From: Opisthorchis felineus
Lineage: Eukaryota; Platyhelminthes; Trematoda; Opisthorchiida; Opisthorchiidae
Direction of reading: 5' to 3'
DNA: 64,000 bases
NCBI GenBank assembly: GCA_004794785.1
Contig: SJOL01005899.1
Span: 59,199 to 123,198 of the forward strand
Below are positions 49,456 through 58,458 of the stretch, piece after piece. The position numbers were made by a program, and so were the translations under genes. The notes beneath the pieces are model-generated. The model worked only from the letters and a program-made list of their open reading frames with translations. It was not told the DNA's origin and searched no databases. Each line of letters starts with the position of its first letter. Within the stretch, counting starts at the first letter, position 1.

Positions 49456-49505
49456 ACAGCCCACGACCGGCTTCGCCCTTCTTGGGGCTCATCAAGTAGG
49501 TACAG
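49456..49505 (-). ncRNA. hammerhead ribozyme with a broken core
   Basis: Same layout as the intact copy at 49750, but the first core base is changed (TTGATGA instead of CTGATGA) and the base closing stem III is G instead of A. Stem II and the GTC triplet are intact. Expected to be inactive or very slow. Confidence 0.75.
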
Positions 49506-49749
49506 TCCCCGAGTTTCCGTCAACCTTATGTTCTACTTGAACCCAAATTGGACTGATTTCGACAAATACACTCATTTGCAAATCAATTTGGTTTTCACGG
49601 GAGACTCAAGTGAGTCTCTCGTTTATGATGTTCTTCAACTGAATGTGCTGCACACAGGCCGCCTCATGTCTCAGTTGGTACGATATTCGAGATATCGCAG
49701 TATATTTTCATGAAGGAAACTACTCACAAGGTTGCTGAAAACTCTTCGA

Positions 49750-49797
49750 CAGCCCACGACCGGTTTCGCCCTTCTTGGGGCTCATCAGGTAGGCGCA
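49750..49797 (-). ncRNA. type I hammerhead ribozyme, best copy
   Basis: On the minus strand: GCCTAC (stem I), CTGATGA (core), GCCCC-AAGA-AGGGC (stem II, four G-C pairs from the required G-C closing pair), GAA (core), ACCGGTC (self-complementary stem III, GUC triplet, cleavage predicted after C), GTGGGC (stem I return). Stem I pairs all six positions, one being U-G. Every conserved catalytic nucleotide is present. Helix III is so short that dimeric cleavage is likely, as known for newt satellite 2 and Smalpha hammerheads. Confidence 0.85.
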
Positions 49798-49962
49798 GTC
49801 CCCGAGTTTCCGTCAACCTTATGTTCTACTTGAACCCAAATTGGACTGATTTCGACAAATACACTCATTTGCAAATCAATTTGGTTTTCACGGGAGACTC
49901 AAGTGAGTCTCTCGTTTATGATGTTCTTCAACTGAATGTGCTGCACACAGGCCGCCTCATGT

Positions 49963-50848
49963 NNNNNNNNNNNNNNNNNNNNNNNNNNNNNNNNNNNNNN
50001 NNNNNNNNNNNNNNNNNNNNNNNNNNNNNNNNNNNNNNNNNNNNNNNNNNNNNNNNNNNNNNNNNNNNNNNNNNNNNNNNNNNNNNNNNNNNNNNNNNNN
50101 NNNNNNNNNNNNNNNNNNNNNNNNNNNNNNNNNNNNNNNNNNNNNNNNNNNNNNNNNNNNNNNNNNNNNNNNNNNNNNNNNNNNNNNNNNNNNNNNNNNN
50201 NNNNNNNNNNNNNNNNNNNNNNNNNNNNNNNNNNNNNNNNNNNNNNNNNNNNNNNNNNNNNNNNNNNNNNNNNNNNNNNNNNNNNNNNNNNNNNNNNNNN
50301 NNNNNNNNNNNNNNNNNNNNNNNNNNNNNNNNNNNNNNNNNNNNNNNNNNNNNNNNNNNNNNNNNNNNNNNNNNNNNNNNNNNNNNNNNNNNNNNNNNNN
50401 NNNNNNNNNNNNNNNNNNNNNNNNNNNNNNNNNNNNNNNNNNNNNNNNNNNNNNNNNNNNNNNNNNNNNNNNNNNNNNNNNNNNNNNNNNNNNNNNNNNN
50501 NNNNNNNNNNNNNNNNNNNNNNNNNNNNNNNNNNNNNNNNNNNNNNNNNNNNNNNNNNNNNNNNNNNNNNNNNNNNNNNNNNNNNNNNNNNNNNNNNNNN
50601 NNNNNNNNNNNNNNNNNNNNNNNNNNNNNNNNNNNNNNNNNNNNNNNNNNNNNNNNNNNNNNNNNNNNNNNNNNNNNNNNNNNNNNNNNNNNNNNNNNNN
50701 NNNNNNNNNNNNNNNNNNNNNNNNNNNNNNNNNNNNNNNNNNNNNNNNNNNNNNNNNNNNNNNNNNNNNNNNNNNNNNNNNNNNNNNNNNNNNNNNNNNN
50801 NNNNNNNNNNNNNNNNNNNNNNNNNNNNNNNNNNNNNNNNNNNNNNNN
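49963..50848. other. assembly gap (886 Ns)
   Basis: The gap opens inside the third unit of the hammerhead array and closes in an AT microsatellite. Probably more array units plus simple repeat. Confidence 1.
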
Positions 50849-50863
50849 ATATATATATATATA
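50849..50863. repeat. AT microsatellite at gap edge
   Basis: ATATATATATATATA run immediately after the gap. Confidence 0.9.
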
Positions 50864-51035
50864 ACCTGCACAAAAAACACCATGCATAATAATGGGAGCT
50901 AATGACTCCACTTCCTACACAAGTTCAGATGAATCAGGTAGTTAAACAGCCCCTCACCAGCTGCAATTTTCAAGTTGATGAATTCCAATTGAGTTAAGGT
51001 AGATTGATTGACGGGAGTAAGGAGAAAAATAATCA

Positions 51036-51187
51036 GCGTTCAGCTGTAATGTCCTTTCGGTGCCTATCTGCCATGCCACCTGAAGGAAGCATGAGGGCCG
51101 GGTTGCCAAGTCCTGGACAGAAATAGTCAAGATGCTGAGGTTGGGTTAGAACCACGGACTGTGCGTTAACCACTGAGCCATCTCGAG
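51036..51187 (-). repeat. tRNA-derived SINE, copy 4
   Basis: On the minus strand: A box TGGCTCAGTGGTTAACG, B-box-like GTGGTTCTAACCC, shared body and the tail GGCACCGAAAGGACATTACA. It lies in the LIM-gene intron, about 260 bases before the LIM exon. Confidence 0.8.
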
Positions 51188-51445
51188 TAATTTCTCGTCA
51201 CAGCCAGAATATGTTCCGTATTCTGAATAATTAGCTAATACCTCGAGTGAGTCGATACCAAGTAACTAGAAAAATACATCGTAAATGGCTCAGTGGCAAA
51301 TCCAAAAAAGGTTGGCATAACTACTGGTTTTGGTTAGACCGAAAAAGTTCATAATTTGAACGAGCCTGCCTGTTAAGTTCGGTTATTCGATGTCCATGTG
51401 CATTCTTATTACACTCTTCACATTCTTCTTGCCTTTCTCCTGCAG

Positions 51446-52245
51446 TTGGCAGTCTTAGACGAAGCAACGGGTCTAGCACTCCAGTCAGCCAAATCAGTCG
51501 ACTACAACATCACCTTGGGATAACCCCAAATTCAGTTGGGGTCAGCGTCAGTACGGCGAATGGAGGACGTGCTAGTCCTCTCACGAACGTCACTGCGGCA
51601 ACTGCAGCATCGGTGACCGGTAGCTCATCAACTAATTCGCCCACCGGGTCTACATCGAGTGTACTGAACGCATCCGAACATGGTGGAAGTGTGGGGACCT
51701 TGGCAAACATAGGGACGGGCCAGAATTCATGTTTCCGTTGCCGAAGAGCTCTCTTCCCGCCCGAAGGATCCACGTTGAATCCAAGTATGGCAGCGGCTAA
51801 CAACAGTAACAATGTCGTGACCCTTACCGGAGCATTGGCTGTGCGACTTCACGTAGCCTGCTTCACTTGCTACCGCTGTGCTGCACCATTACGTCCTGAC
51901 GCATACTATCACAGCTTGCGCCGCTTACTCTGTCCCGCTTGTGTTCGTGACGGAGCCGTAGAGACATGCTCAAACTGTCGACGTCCAATAGGCGATAGAG
52001 TTGTGCATGCCCTCGGACTACCCTACCATCCAAATTGCTTTGTATGTGTCGTCTGTGCAGGCAGATTGGATTCGAAACCATTCACGATCGACGTTCATGG
52101 TCGTTTGCACTGTTTGGATGACTTTCATCGCCGATATGCTCCAAGATGTGCGCACTGTGGTCGACCGATTGCGCCAGATCCAGGAAGTCAGGAAGCACGT
52201 CGGGTTGTTTCCGGTGATTCTAATTATCATTTGGAGTGTTTTGGA
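51446..52245 (+). CDS. zyxin/LPP/TRIP6-family LIM protein, LIM-domain exon
   Basis: Acceptor CCTTTCTCCTGCAG in phase 1 continues from 46085; 266 whole codons follow. After about 95 Ser/Thr/Gly-rich residues come three LIM zinc-finger domains, which bind partner proteins. LIM1 (51730-51942): CFRC, then HVACFTCYRC and CPAC. LIM2 (51967-52122): CSNC, HPNCFVCVVC, then CLDD with Asp as the last ligand. LIM3 begins at 52147 with CAHC and HLEC, and is cut after CFG by a GTACGC donor at 52246 in phase 0; the next exon should begin with Cys. The runs KPFTID and YAPRCAHCGRPIAPDPG are hallmarks of zyxin, LPP and TRIP6. LIM1 has 36 residues between its second and third ligands (usually 16-23), an Asn/Ala-rich insertion. 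Which paralogue cannot be decided. Confidence 0.9.
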
Positions 52246-52577
52246 GTACGCACAGTTTCGCAACCGTCCTCCATTGGGACAAAATTAACTGCTGGGGTGG
52301 CAAGTTAGGTGCCTCCTGTACCCCAAGTTCACAAACTTTCGTAAAAGACACGCCCTAAAGCTTACGAATGCACGAAGCTAGAAAACTCGAATGAATTCTT
52401 GACAGAACTTATCGAATGGGATCTGCGGCAATATATTATCAAACTGGTATATGTTACGTCGCATGCTCAAATATACAACAGTAATACGTTGCCTTTTCGC
52501 TATGATTCGCCGTCAGGAAGTAGAATAGCATCTACTTATTCGCACAAGTAGGATTTAAATACCTTTCAAGAATCCAC
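52246..52577. other. start of the next intron of the LIM gene
   Basis: Begins GTACGC. Translation past the donor loses LIM character at once and stops at 52306. No feature is seen. Confidence 0.6.
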
Positions 52578-52846
52578 CACAAGTCTATATGACATTAGAA
52601 ATTACGTGCAAAGATAATGTGAAATCGACGAGTACATGCTAACTAGAAAAACGAGGTAGAGGTTACATCGGTCATGGGGTCAGGAGAGTAACGTCAATGC
52701 CTGCCAATGTTTGTGAGACTGGATTGTTCGTATGTCAACTCAAGTTCAGAGGTCGCAAAAGTTTCTTTTGGGCGCATGGTTGCGGGTTATGCAGTCGCAC
52801 TCCAATCGCCTCTATAATCGGTAACAGTTTCGATCGTACCAATCAC
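52578..52846 (+). repeat. left arm of 269-bp inverted repeat
   Basis: Starts CACAAGTCTATATGACATTA and ends GATCGTACCAATCAC. An open frame (MPANVCETGLFVCQ and on) reads through it and again on the opposite strand in the right arm, because the arms are the same sequence. That alone is no evidence for a protein. Confidence 0.95.
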
Positions 52847-54610
52847 GGTTGGCTCAGAAGTGCCAGGTATACGACTTCGAAGGCGTGCTCTTTGTCTGGG
52901 GCATGATTGGTTCCGGCCAGATTTTATGCAATCGCGCTTGAGCTTGGCTTATTCCAAACACCACACAGAGACACGGGATTATGTTCTCGTTTTCTGCTCG
53001 GCAAACGCCTTGTTGTACGAGCATGCGGACGGGTACACGCAGAAGCCCGAGATAGAGGATGGCATTTGGCCTTCCAATGGGACCTGACAGTGTAACTAAA
53101 ACTGAGACCTAAGCACACATCAACAGTCATGTATGTCGTACCAATGGGATATCTAGGTCTCCTGGTAACTAGTTCGGCAGTGAGAAGTATACGTCCACAA
53201 TTCTCCGCCGTTAACGTTGAACACCATGGTTTTGGAGATATTATCACTAGGCAGCAAATATTGATATCCTAGTCTCAAGAGCAGTCAATTTGAGCTTGAA
53301 GACTAATTTGATCAGCTAGTACTTTCTTCTGGGCCAAATGTAGAACAGCTGAGGTTCAATCTATTCCTATTATCAACAGCCCAGCTATTAACCCAGGCTC
53401 AAGCGACTTTTAACAGAGGGAGATTTTGAGACACTGAACCGGCTGAAGCAGAATGACCACTTTCTAGTCTAAGCCAGATAAAGGCGCAAGAATTGTGATG
53501 GTGGGTAAATCTGACCATGTTTTTAAGATGAATAATGTCCTCCCAGGCCAATCCAAATTAAGGAAAATGAAAGATGAGAGAAGACGCAGCAGATTTAAAA
53601 AGGAGTATCCGGAGTGTTGCACCTTAAACAGGCGGGAAGCATTGATACCAATACTGTTGCATATGTTCGCGCTGCGGGTACAACAATTCCTTGCCTCCAT
53701 TGTTCCCACAGATGCATCAACCCCTAAAAGTCATGCTTAATTCTCTTTATCATGTCTAGTTTAAGTGTCTCATCGGCCTGTCAGAACTAGCAGGAGAGAA
53801 ATGTTAACCCCACATGAGATACTTTCGTCAAAGCAGATTAGAGACTGAAGGTGATCAACCACTGTTTCCCCTGGCGTCCTGTCCTTACTTACTAACGTAC
53901 CACTCACGGAGAAAATGAACTGTGCTTACGATTTGGTTGAGTACGGGCATCCCTAGCCCGCACCCGGAAAACTACTTTGCATCTAAAACGTCCAGGTTAG
54001 TTTGAACAATTAGATTTACTGGCAAAAAAGGCGGAGATGCGGCGGGGTCATTTTACGTCCTCTTTTGGATGATATTTTTATGAGCAAACTAAAAACTCAA
54101 AAACCAAACGAGCTCTCCAGGCAGTTTACCCTGTATGGTAGCTACGCGGGCGATATATTCGTAATATCAGCACAACAGACGTGCTGAACCGTTTCAATTC
54201 AGTTCACATCAGAATCAAGTGTACTCTTGGGCCGGAGCACAGCAAAAGGCTGTTTCCCAGATATCAATATTCAAAAGGAGACCGATGGGACTATGGTGCG
54301 AAAAGCTAACAAAAGAGGAATCGGGACAGTCCAGAATGTTAACTTCGATAGCTTTGTTCTGTTCCAACATAAGCGCAAACTAGCCAAATGTTTGACTGAG
54401 GGTGGGGACAACGAAAATATGTTCCAGCCTACAAAAGGAACTCAGGTCCTTAGAGCGTAAAATTTTGCACAGCGGATATCCCAAACGGTTGGCACTCGAG
54501 AATGTGACCTATAACGCTGAGAAATAAGGTCTCCAGTTGGGGAAAAGCGCATTTACACAACTTCCATTCGTGACTCGAATTCTGACCAGAAGGTTTAGGC
54601 ATCCCACATG

Positions 54611-54879
54611 GTGATCGGTACGATCGAAACTGTTACCGATTATAGAGGCGATTGGAGTGCGACTGCATAACCCGCAACCATGCGCCCAAAAGAAACTTTT
54701 GCGACCTCTGAACTTGAGTTGACATACGAACAATCCAGTCTCACAAACATTGGCAGGCATTGACGTTACTCTCCTGACCCCATGACCGATGTAACCTCTA
54801 CCTCGTTTTTCTAGTTAGCATGTACTCGTCGATTTCACATTATCTTTGCACGTAATTTCTAATGTCATGTAGACTTGTG
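54611..54879 (-). repeat. right arm of 269-bp inverted repeat
   Basis: Reverse complement of the left arm except C for T at the eleventh base and G for A at the seventh base from the inner end. Confidence 0.95.
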
Positions 54880-54897
54880 ATGCACTGGCTGAAAGGA

Positions 54898-54917
54898 CCA
54901 CTCACCAAAACAGATTC
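54898..54917. repeat. 20-bp sequence shared with the Penelope-like remnant
   Basis: CCACTCACCAAAACAGATTC, identical to 26835-26854, starts 18 bases beyond the right arm of the inverted repeat. Confidence 0.85.
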
Positions 54918-56304
54918 AGCAGGTAACCGATTAAGTATCGAATTCCGGCGCTCAGCACATGCTTCATCCTAAAACGCAAAATATGCAACTCAGGAAAGTC
55001 CTAGGGCAATCCATAAGAAAAGTTGATGAAGAAGTCGTGCCGAACAGGTACTGTATTCATACCTCTTCCTGAAAGGCGGCATAATGAAAACGGTTTCAGG
55101 TATAGGAATAAGAACTTGCAGTCTATCGCAGAATCCAACTGTAGAGAAAAAGTCTAGATCAACTGCGAAGCCTGTCAGGCATCCAAAAGTACATGACACG
55201 ATGAGTGTATTCAGGCTGAACGGTTGCTGACGAGATGACGTAATCCTAGCTCGAATTGGTCTACTAATATTCCACCCAACTGACGTAGCTACCTTAGGTC
55301 GAATAAAAATTTTGCTAAGGCGTTGGATGCAGAATCCGAGATGATTAAAAGCAGTGGGACCCTTTCAATTCATTTGTTCGGAACAACCATTTTTGTGAAT
55401 TAACCGGCCTGGAAACCCAGATGACCGCAACAATGTAGGGAATCCTGTCTGCGGTGCAGAGTTTGATTGACGGTAACATTTCTAAATGAGTTCGTTTGCT
55501 TTACGGAAGTCGATGTGGAAGAACGATGACTCTTAAATTGATTCATTCTTCTAAGTCGTCGTAACCCCCAAGGTGTGCTTTTTCCGTAAATACAAACTGC
55601 AGTTCGCAAAAAGACGCCCTGTGGTTAAAAACAAGCGGTTGACTTGTTAGCAAACAACGGCAGCTTTTTATCCGATAATCAGCTCGTGATTTAAGATGGC
55701 ACAAGGATGTCACCGAACGATGACCCTATCAGTACTCGCAACATATCAAACATGGGCAAAATTAAATTCGTGAACTTTAATACAGAAGGAAAGCAACATA
55801 CGCTCTAGATGAACGAACGCCGAACGCATTTCTGTGAATATCACACCTTGTGGATAGTAATATGTCCTGTAACTTCGAACTTAACATACCGCCCTGAACA
55901 GATGACGCAAGCGAAAACGGAAACCCAGATGCTGATGACACACAGGAAGGCCCGTCACCGGGATTTCTGTATTTATTCCGGTCAAACCGTAATGCCGTGT
56001 GAAGACTATGAAGTTCAGTTACATATTTTCCTCCCCCGTTCTCCCAAGAGGGGGTTGAATCTACTGTGAAAACCCGACAAATATGAGGTTAAAACGAGCG
56101 TCACCAAATTCGTCTAAATTCAGGTTGGTCACACCACTTTGCTACCACTGTCAGCTGAGTGGTAGTGCGTGAGCTCTATTCAGATTAAGTAGAATGCGAT
56201 TATCTGCCAGTTCCCAACAAGAACGAAGTGGATTTACAGGCTTCCCACTTACTCACCATATTGACTTTGTCACTCTAGAAGAAACCGAGTTATATAATAG
56301 AAGA
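54918..56304. other. no recognisable gene
   Basis: No supported gene. The Cys-containing peptide at 55990-56030 (PCEDYEV) was checked as the missing LIM3 exon and does not fit. Confidence 0.4.
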
Positions 56305-57290
56305 GTGATGATATCCAAAATCGAGTCGATAATCTTTCTAATTGCCTCGTTATGGATTCGCCGACACTAACCTACCCGAACTATGGTTCTGACACAGCCG
56401 TTGTCGAACACCTGAAGACGTCTCTGTTCTACTGCTCAAAAAGGCCTAGTCTCAGCCATACAAAACAACCCGCAATGTAGTCTGATGCACGCGTCCCTTG
56501 AGATTCAAGGATATACAGCGTTGACGCCACAGGTGTCTCAAATTAGCAAACGCGACCCGAGCCTTGCGGATTCGTGCACTAACCCCTCATCTGTCACACT
56601 ACAGTCGGGGCTAATGCAACTTCCAAAATTTGCAAAACGCCCCACAACTTCCAGTGTATCTCCTTCGATTGTATGTGACGTGTTCAGTGACTGCATATCC
56701 AAGAGCATGACCTTACACTTTGTGGATGCGAATTTCAAACCAAAGGACGGGATGTATTTGGTCAGCTCATCCAAAAACACCTGCGCCTTCTCTTCAAAGG
56801 CGAGAACGATGCCGTCTGCACATCCCAGATAGGCAAGGTTTTCGTCACGGGCTATTCGAACACCGGGGTTTTGAAGACCTTCCAGCGTTTATCCCATTAG
56901 TTGCATCGGTCACGATATTAAATAGGAATCGAGAGAGTGGGCATCTCTGACGGACACCGCTTTGTGTACGGAAGCTTTAGGAGAGCTCTCCGTATACTGT
57001 CCGGCAGTCTGAGAATACAAAGAACTTATTATGTTCACAAACTTAAGGGGCATTTCTTGATGAGCAAGCGTGTCAAGGGGAACACACTGGTCAACCGAGT
57101 CGAATGCGCCTTGAAAAGGCAGAAATATTAAAATAGTCGGTCGTTTGTACATAGTGTGTGCGGAGTATGAAATTAGGTCAAAGTAACCACTACCAGGCCT
57201 GAACCCCGCTTTCTGCTCTCGAGTCAGCGTTCCACGAGACACTATAATGCGACGAAGCATAAGTGACGCCAACAGTCTCGTTACGACCTG
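56305..57290 (-). pseudogene. RTE-like LINE remnant (reverse transcriptase to C-terminus)
   Basis: Read on minus from 57290: TREQKAGFRPGSG (RT fingers), RPTILIFLPFQGAFDSVD (motif A), MPLKFVNIISSLYSQTAG, then at 56811-56840 the YLGCADGIVL box, FGLKFASTKCKVM, FANFGSCISPD, and further down AETRPF, RRLQVFDNGCVRTIVRVG and CRRIHNEA. The order and motifs match RTE-like non-LTR elements. It is dead: the catalytic Asp of motif A is Pro, the Asp-Asp pair is Asp-Gly, and there are frameshifts and at least three in-frame stops. Target-primed reverse transcription would have been its original role. Confidence 0.8.
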
Positions 57291-57419
57291 TGCTTACCAC
57301 AATCACTACGAGCCCCTTTTTTTGAAAACGAGTACTATCAAAATTAAAGATCAGTGGGTCGCAGAGGTACACCAACCGTCACACCATGGTAAGGTCCAGG
57401 CTCTTCTTGATAGTACTGC

Positions 57420-57772
57420 GAATTGCAAAGCGATAGCAACGAAATCCCGTCGTCATACAGCAGAAGACAAACAATTCATACTAACCGAAGAAGACCAATG
57501 CTCACCGACGGCATGATCGAAGCACCAACATCCCCACGGACAGCACAAGTGATCGTAACGCGCAATACGGACCACAAGAGACGCATGGTCATAGAGTATA
57601 GCCAAACGATCGATCGCTTTACCTACATGGACGCTCATCCTTTACCAAGACTGGATCATTTGATAGAAACCATTGCACATCATACCGTCTACAGTACTCT
57701 GAACCTCCAGAATGCACATTAGGTTTCACTAATCGACGGGGATAAGCGTCACTGGACTTCCGTCACAAAGTG
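57420..57772 (+). pseudogene. Ty3/gypsy reverse transcriptase fragment (CsRn1/Boudicca-like)
   Basis: The fragment begins IATKSRRHTAEDKQFI in one frame, shifts near 57490-57500, and continues MLTDGMIEAPTSPRTAQVIV, KRRMVIEYSQTIDRFT, DAHPLPRLDHLIETIA and VYSTLNLQNAH in another. A TAG at 57720 follows, then VSLIDGDKRHW in the same frame. This is the N-terminal half of a Ty3/gypsy RT up to the first catalytic block, where the usual STxDLxxAYHQ Asp is Asn. Similarity to the CsRn1/Boudicca group of flatworm LTR elements is from memory. No LTRs, protease, RNase H or integrase were found beside it. Confidence 0.75.
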
Positions 57773-58254
57773 ACTATTCCTTAACGTGGTGACGGTTTGC
57801 GTGCCTCCGTGACCCTGGCCCTCCAGGTTGCTGATAATGCATTTCCCGCCAGACGCCGTTGCCTTCCGTTCAGGCCTTTCGTTGAGGCTCTTAATCGTCC
57901 TCCTGTCCAGGTGTGGGCACCACGGCAGTATCCCAGCCCACATACAACCATGAACTGCACACATACAGAGTAGGCATAACAAGCCGATGAATCGTCGCAT
58001 CCTAAGATTCTTCAAGTGGTAAGAGCGATTACATCTCAACGAGTTACTTCCACTTCGTCGTCATGCCAATAAGGCGCGCAGTCGGTGCCCGAACTGGATG
58101 AAGCTACAATAACTAGTGAACGACTTGGCGTCCCTTTCACCTCTGGATTGTCAGAATACTCCCGACGACACAAACTACATGATGAAGAGTTGGTACTGGT
58201 GGAAACAACCGCCTGGTACTTAGCATCCTAAATAAATCGGACTAATGTGGAGTT
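57773..58254. other. unassigned sequence between two retroelement fragments
   Basis: It lies between the gypsy fragment and the RTE-like tail. I recognise no conserved motif. Confidence 0.4.
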
Positions 58255-58450
58255 GACTTTAAGACGATTGTTTACGATGCATGTTATTTCGTAGGGCAGC
58301 TGTACCAGTCCGATGGTCTCGCGGAAGATACTTCCATCCGGATTGAGAAGGCCAGAGCAGCTTTCTTGAGAATGCATCACCTGTGCGTAGGCGTGATATC
58401 GGCTTATTTGCCAAGGGTAGAGTTTACAATTCTGCGGCGCACCCTATATA
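58255..58450 (+). pseudogene. RTE-like LINE C-terminal fragment
   Basis: YFVGQLYQSDGLAEDTS, then IRIEKARAAFLRMHHL, match the (Y)LGSxIxxDG...EI..RI.KARAAF..L.HL segment near the end of RTE-like ORFs, the same part of the protein that appears at 56538-56670 in the opposite orientation. It is cut by a short TA run at 58445-58458. Confidence 0.7.
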
Positions 58451-58458
58451 TATATATA

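Larger units (their letters stand above)
49262..49962 (-). mobile_element. tandem hammerhead-repeat (retrozyme-like) array
   Basis: Three head-to-tail units begin with the same GATTTCGAYAAATACACTC at 49295, 49555 and 49848. The spacing is 260 and 293 bases; the shorter unit has lost GTTTATGATG through CACACAGGC. Units 2 and 3 are nearly identical where both are visible. Each full unit has one hammerhead, sense minus. Animal retrozymes, non-autonomous retroelements giving small circular RNAs by self-cleavage and ligation, have this layout of about 150-450-bp tandem units with type I hammerheads. The third unit is cut by the gap, so copy number is unknown. It carries no coding capacity. Confidence 0.75.
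46086..51445 (+). other. intron of the zyxin-family gene (5.36 kb)
   Basis: Begins GTAAGT and ends CCTTTCTCCTGCAG. It holds two SINEs (49099-49254 + and 51036-51187 -), the hammerhead array (49262-49962) and a gap. I see nothing recognisable in 46086-49098. A 96-codon frame on minus at 47402-47692 has no motif. Confidence 0.75.
52578..54879. mobile_element. 2.3 kb segment bounded by 269-bp inverted repeats
   Basis: The two arms (52578-52846 and 54611-54879) are exactly equal in length and differ at two positions by eye. The spacer is 1764 bases. The spacer has no transposase or RT motif I recognise; open frames at 53495 (81 codons) and 54227 (77 codons) on + are unidentified. It could be a foldback or long-TIR non-autonomous DNA transposon, part of a Penelope-like element with inverted ends, or an inverted duplication. 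No clear target-site duplication abuts the arms. Confidence 0.6.

Noticed and set aside
49710..49962. Long open frames into the gap encoding [19 protein letters not shown] peptides
   Set aside because: They are translations of the hammerhead repeat. Copies elsewhere are full of stops, and most of the length is N.
49099..49962. SINE and hammerhead array as one composite, polymerase III-driven element
   Set aside because: The SINE promoter reads on + while the ribozymes are active only on minus, and the other SINE copies have no adjacent array.
52697..52906. Frame starting MPANVCETGLF, present twice in the window
   Set aside because: The duplication is the inverted repeat itself. The peptide has no recognised motif.
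55990..56030. PCEDYEV peptide as the missing C-terminal part of LIM3
   Set aside because: There is no AG acceptor directly before the Cys, the next zinc ligand is Tyr, and no later Cys pair follows.
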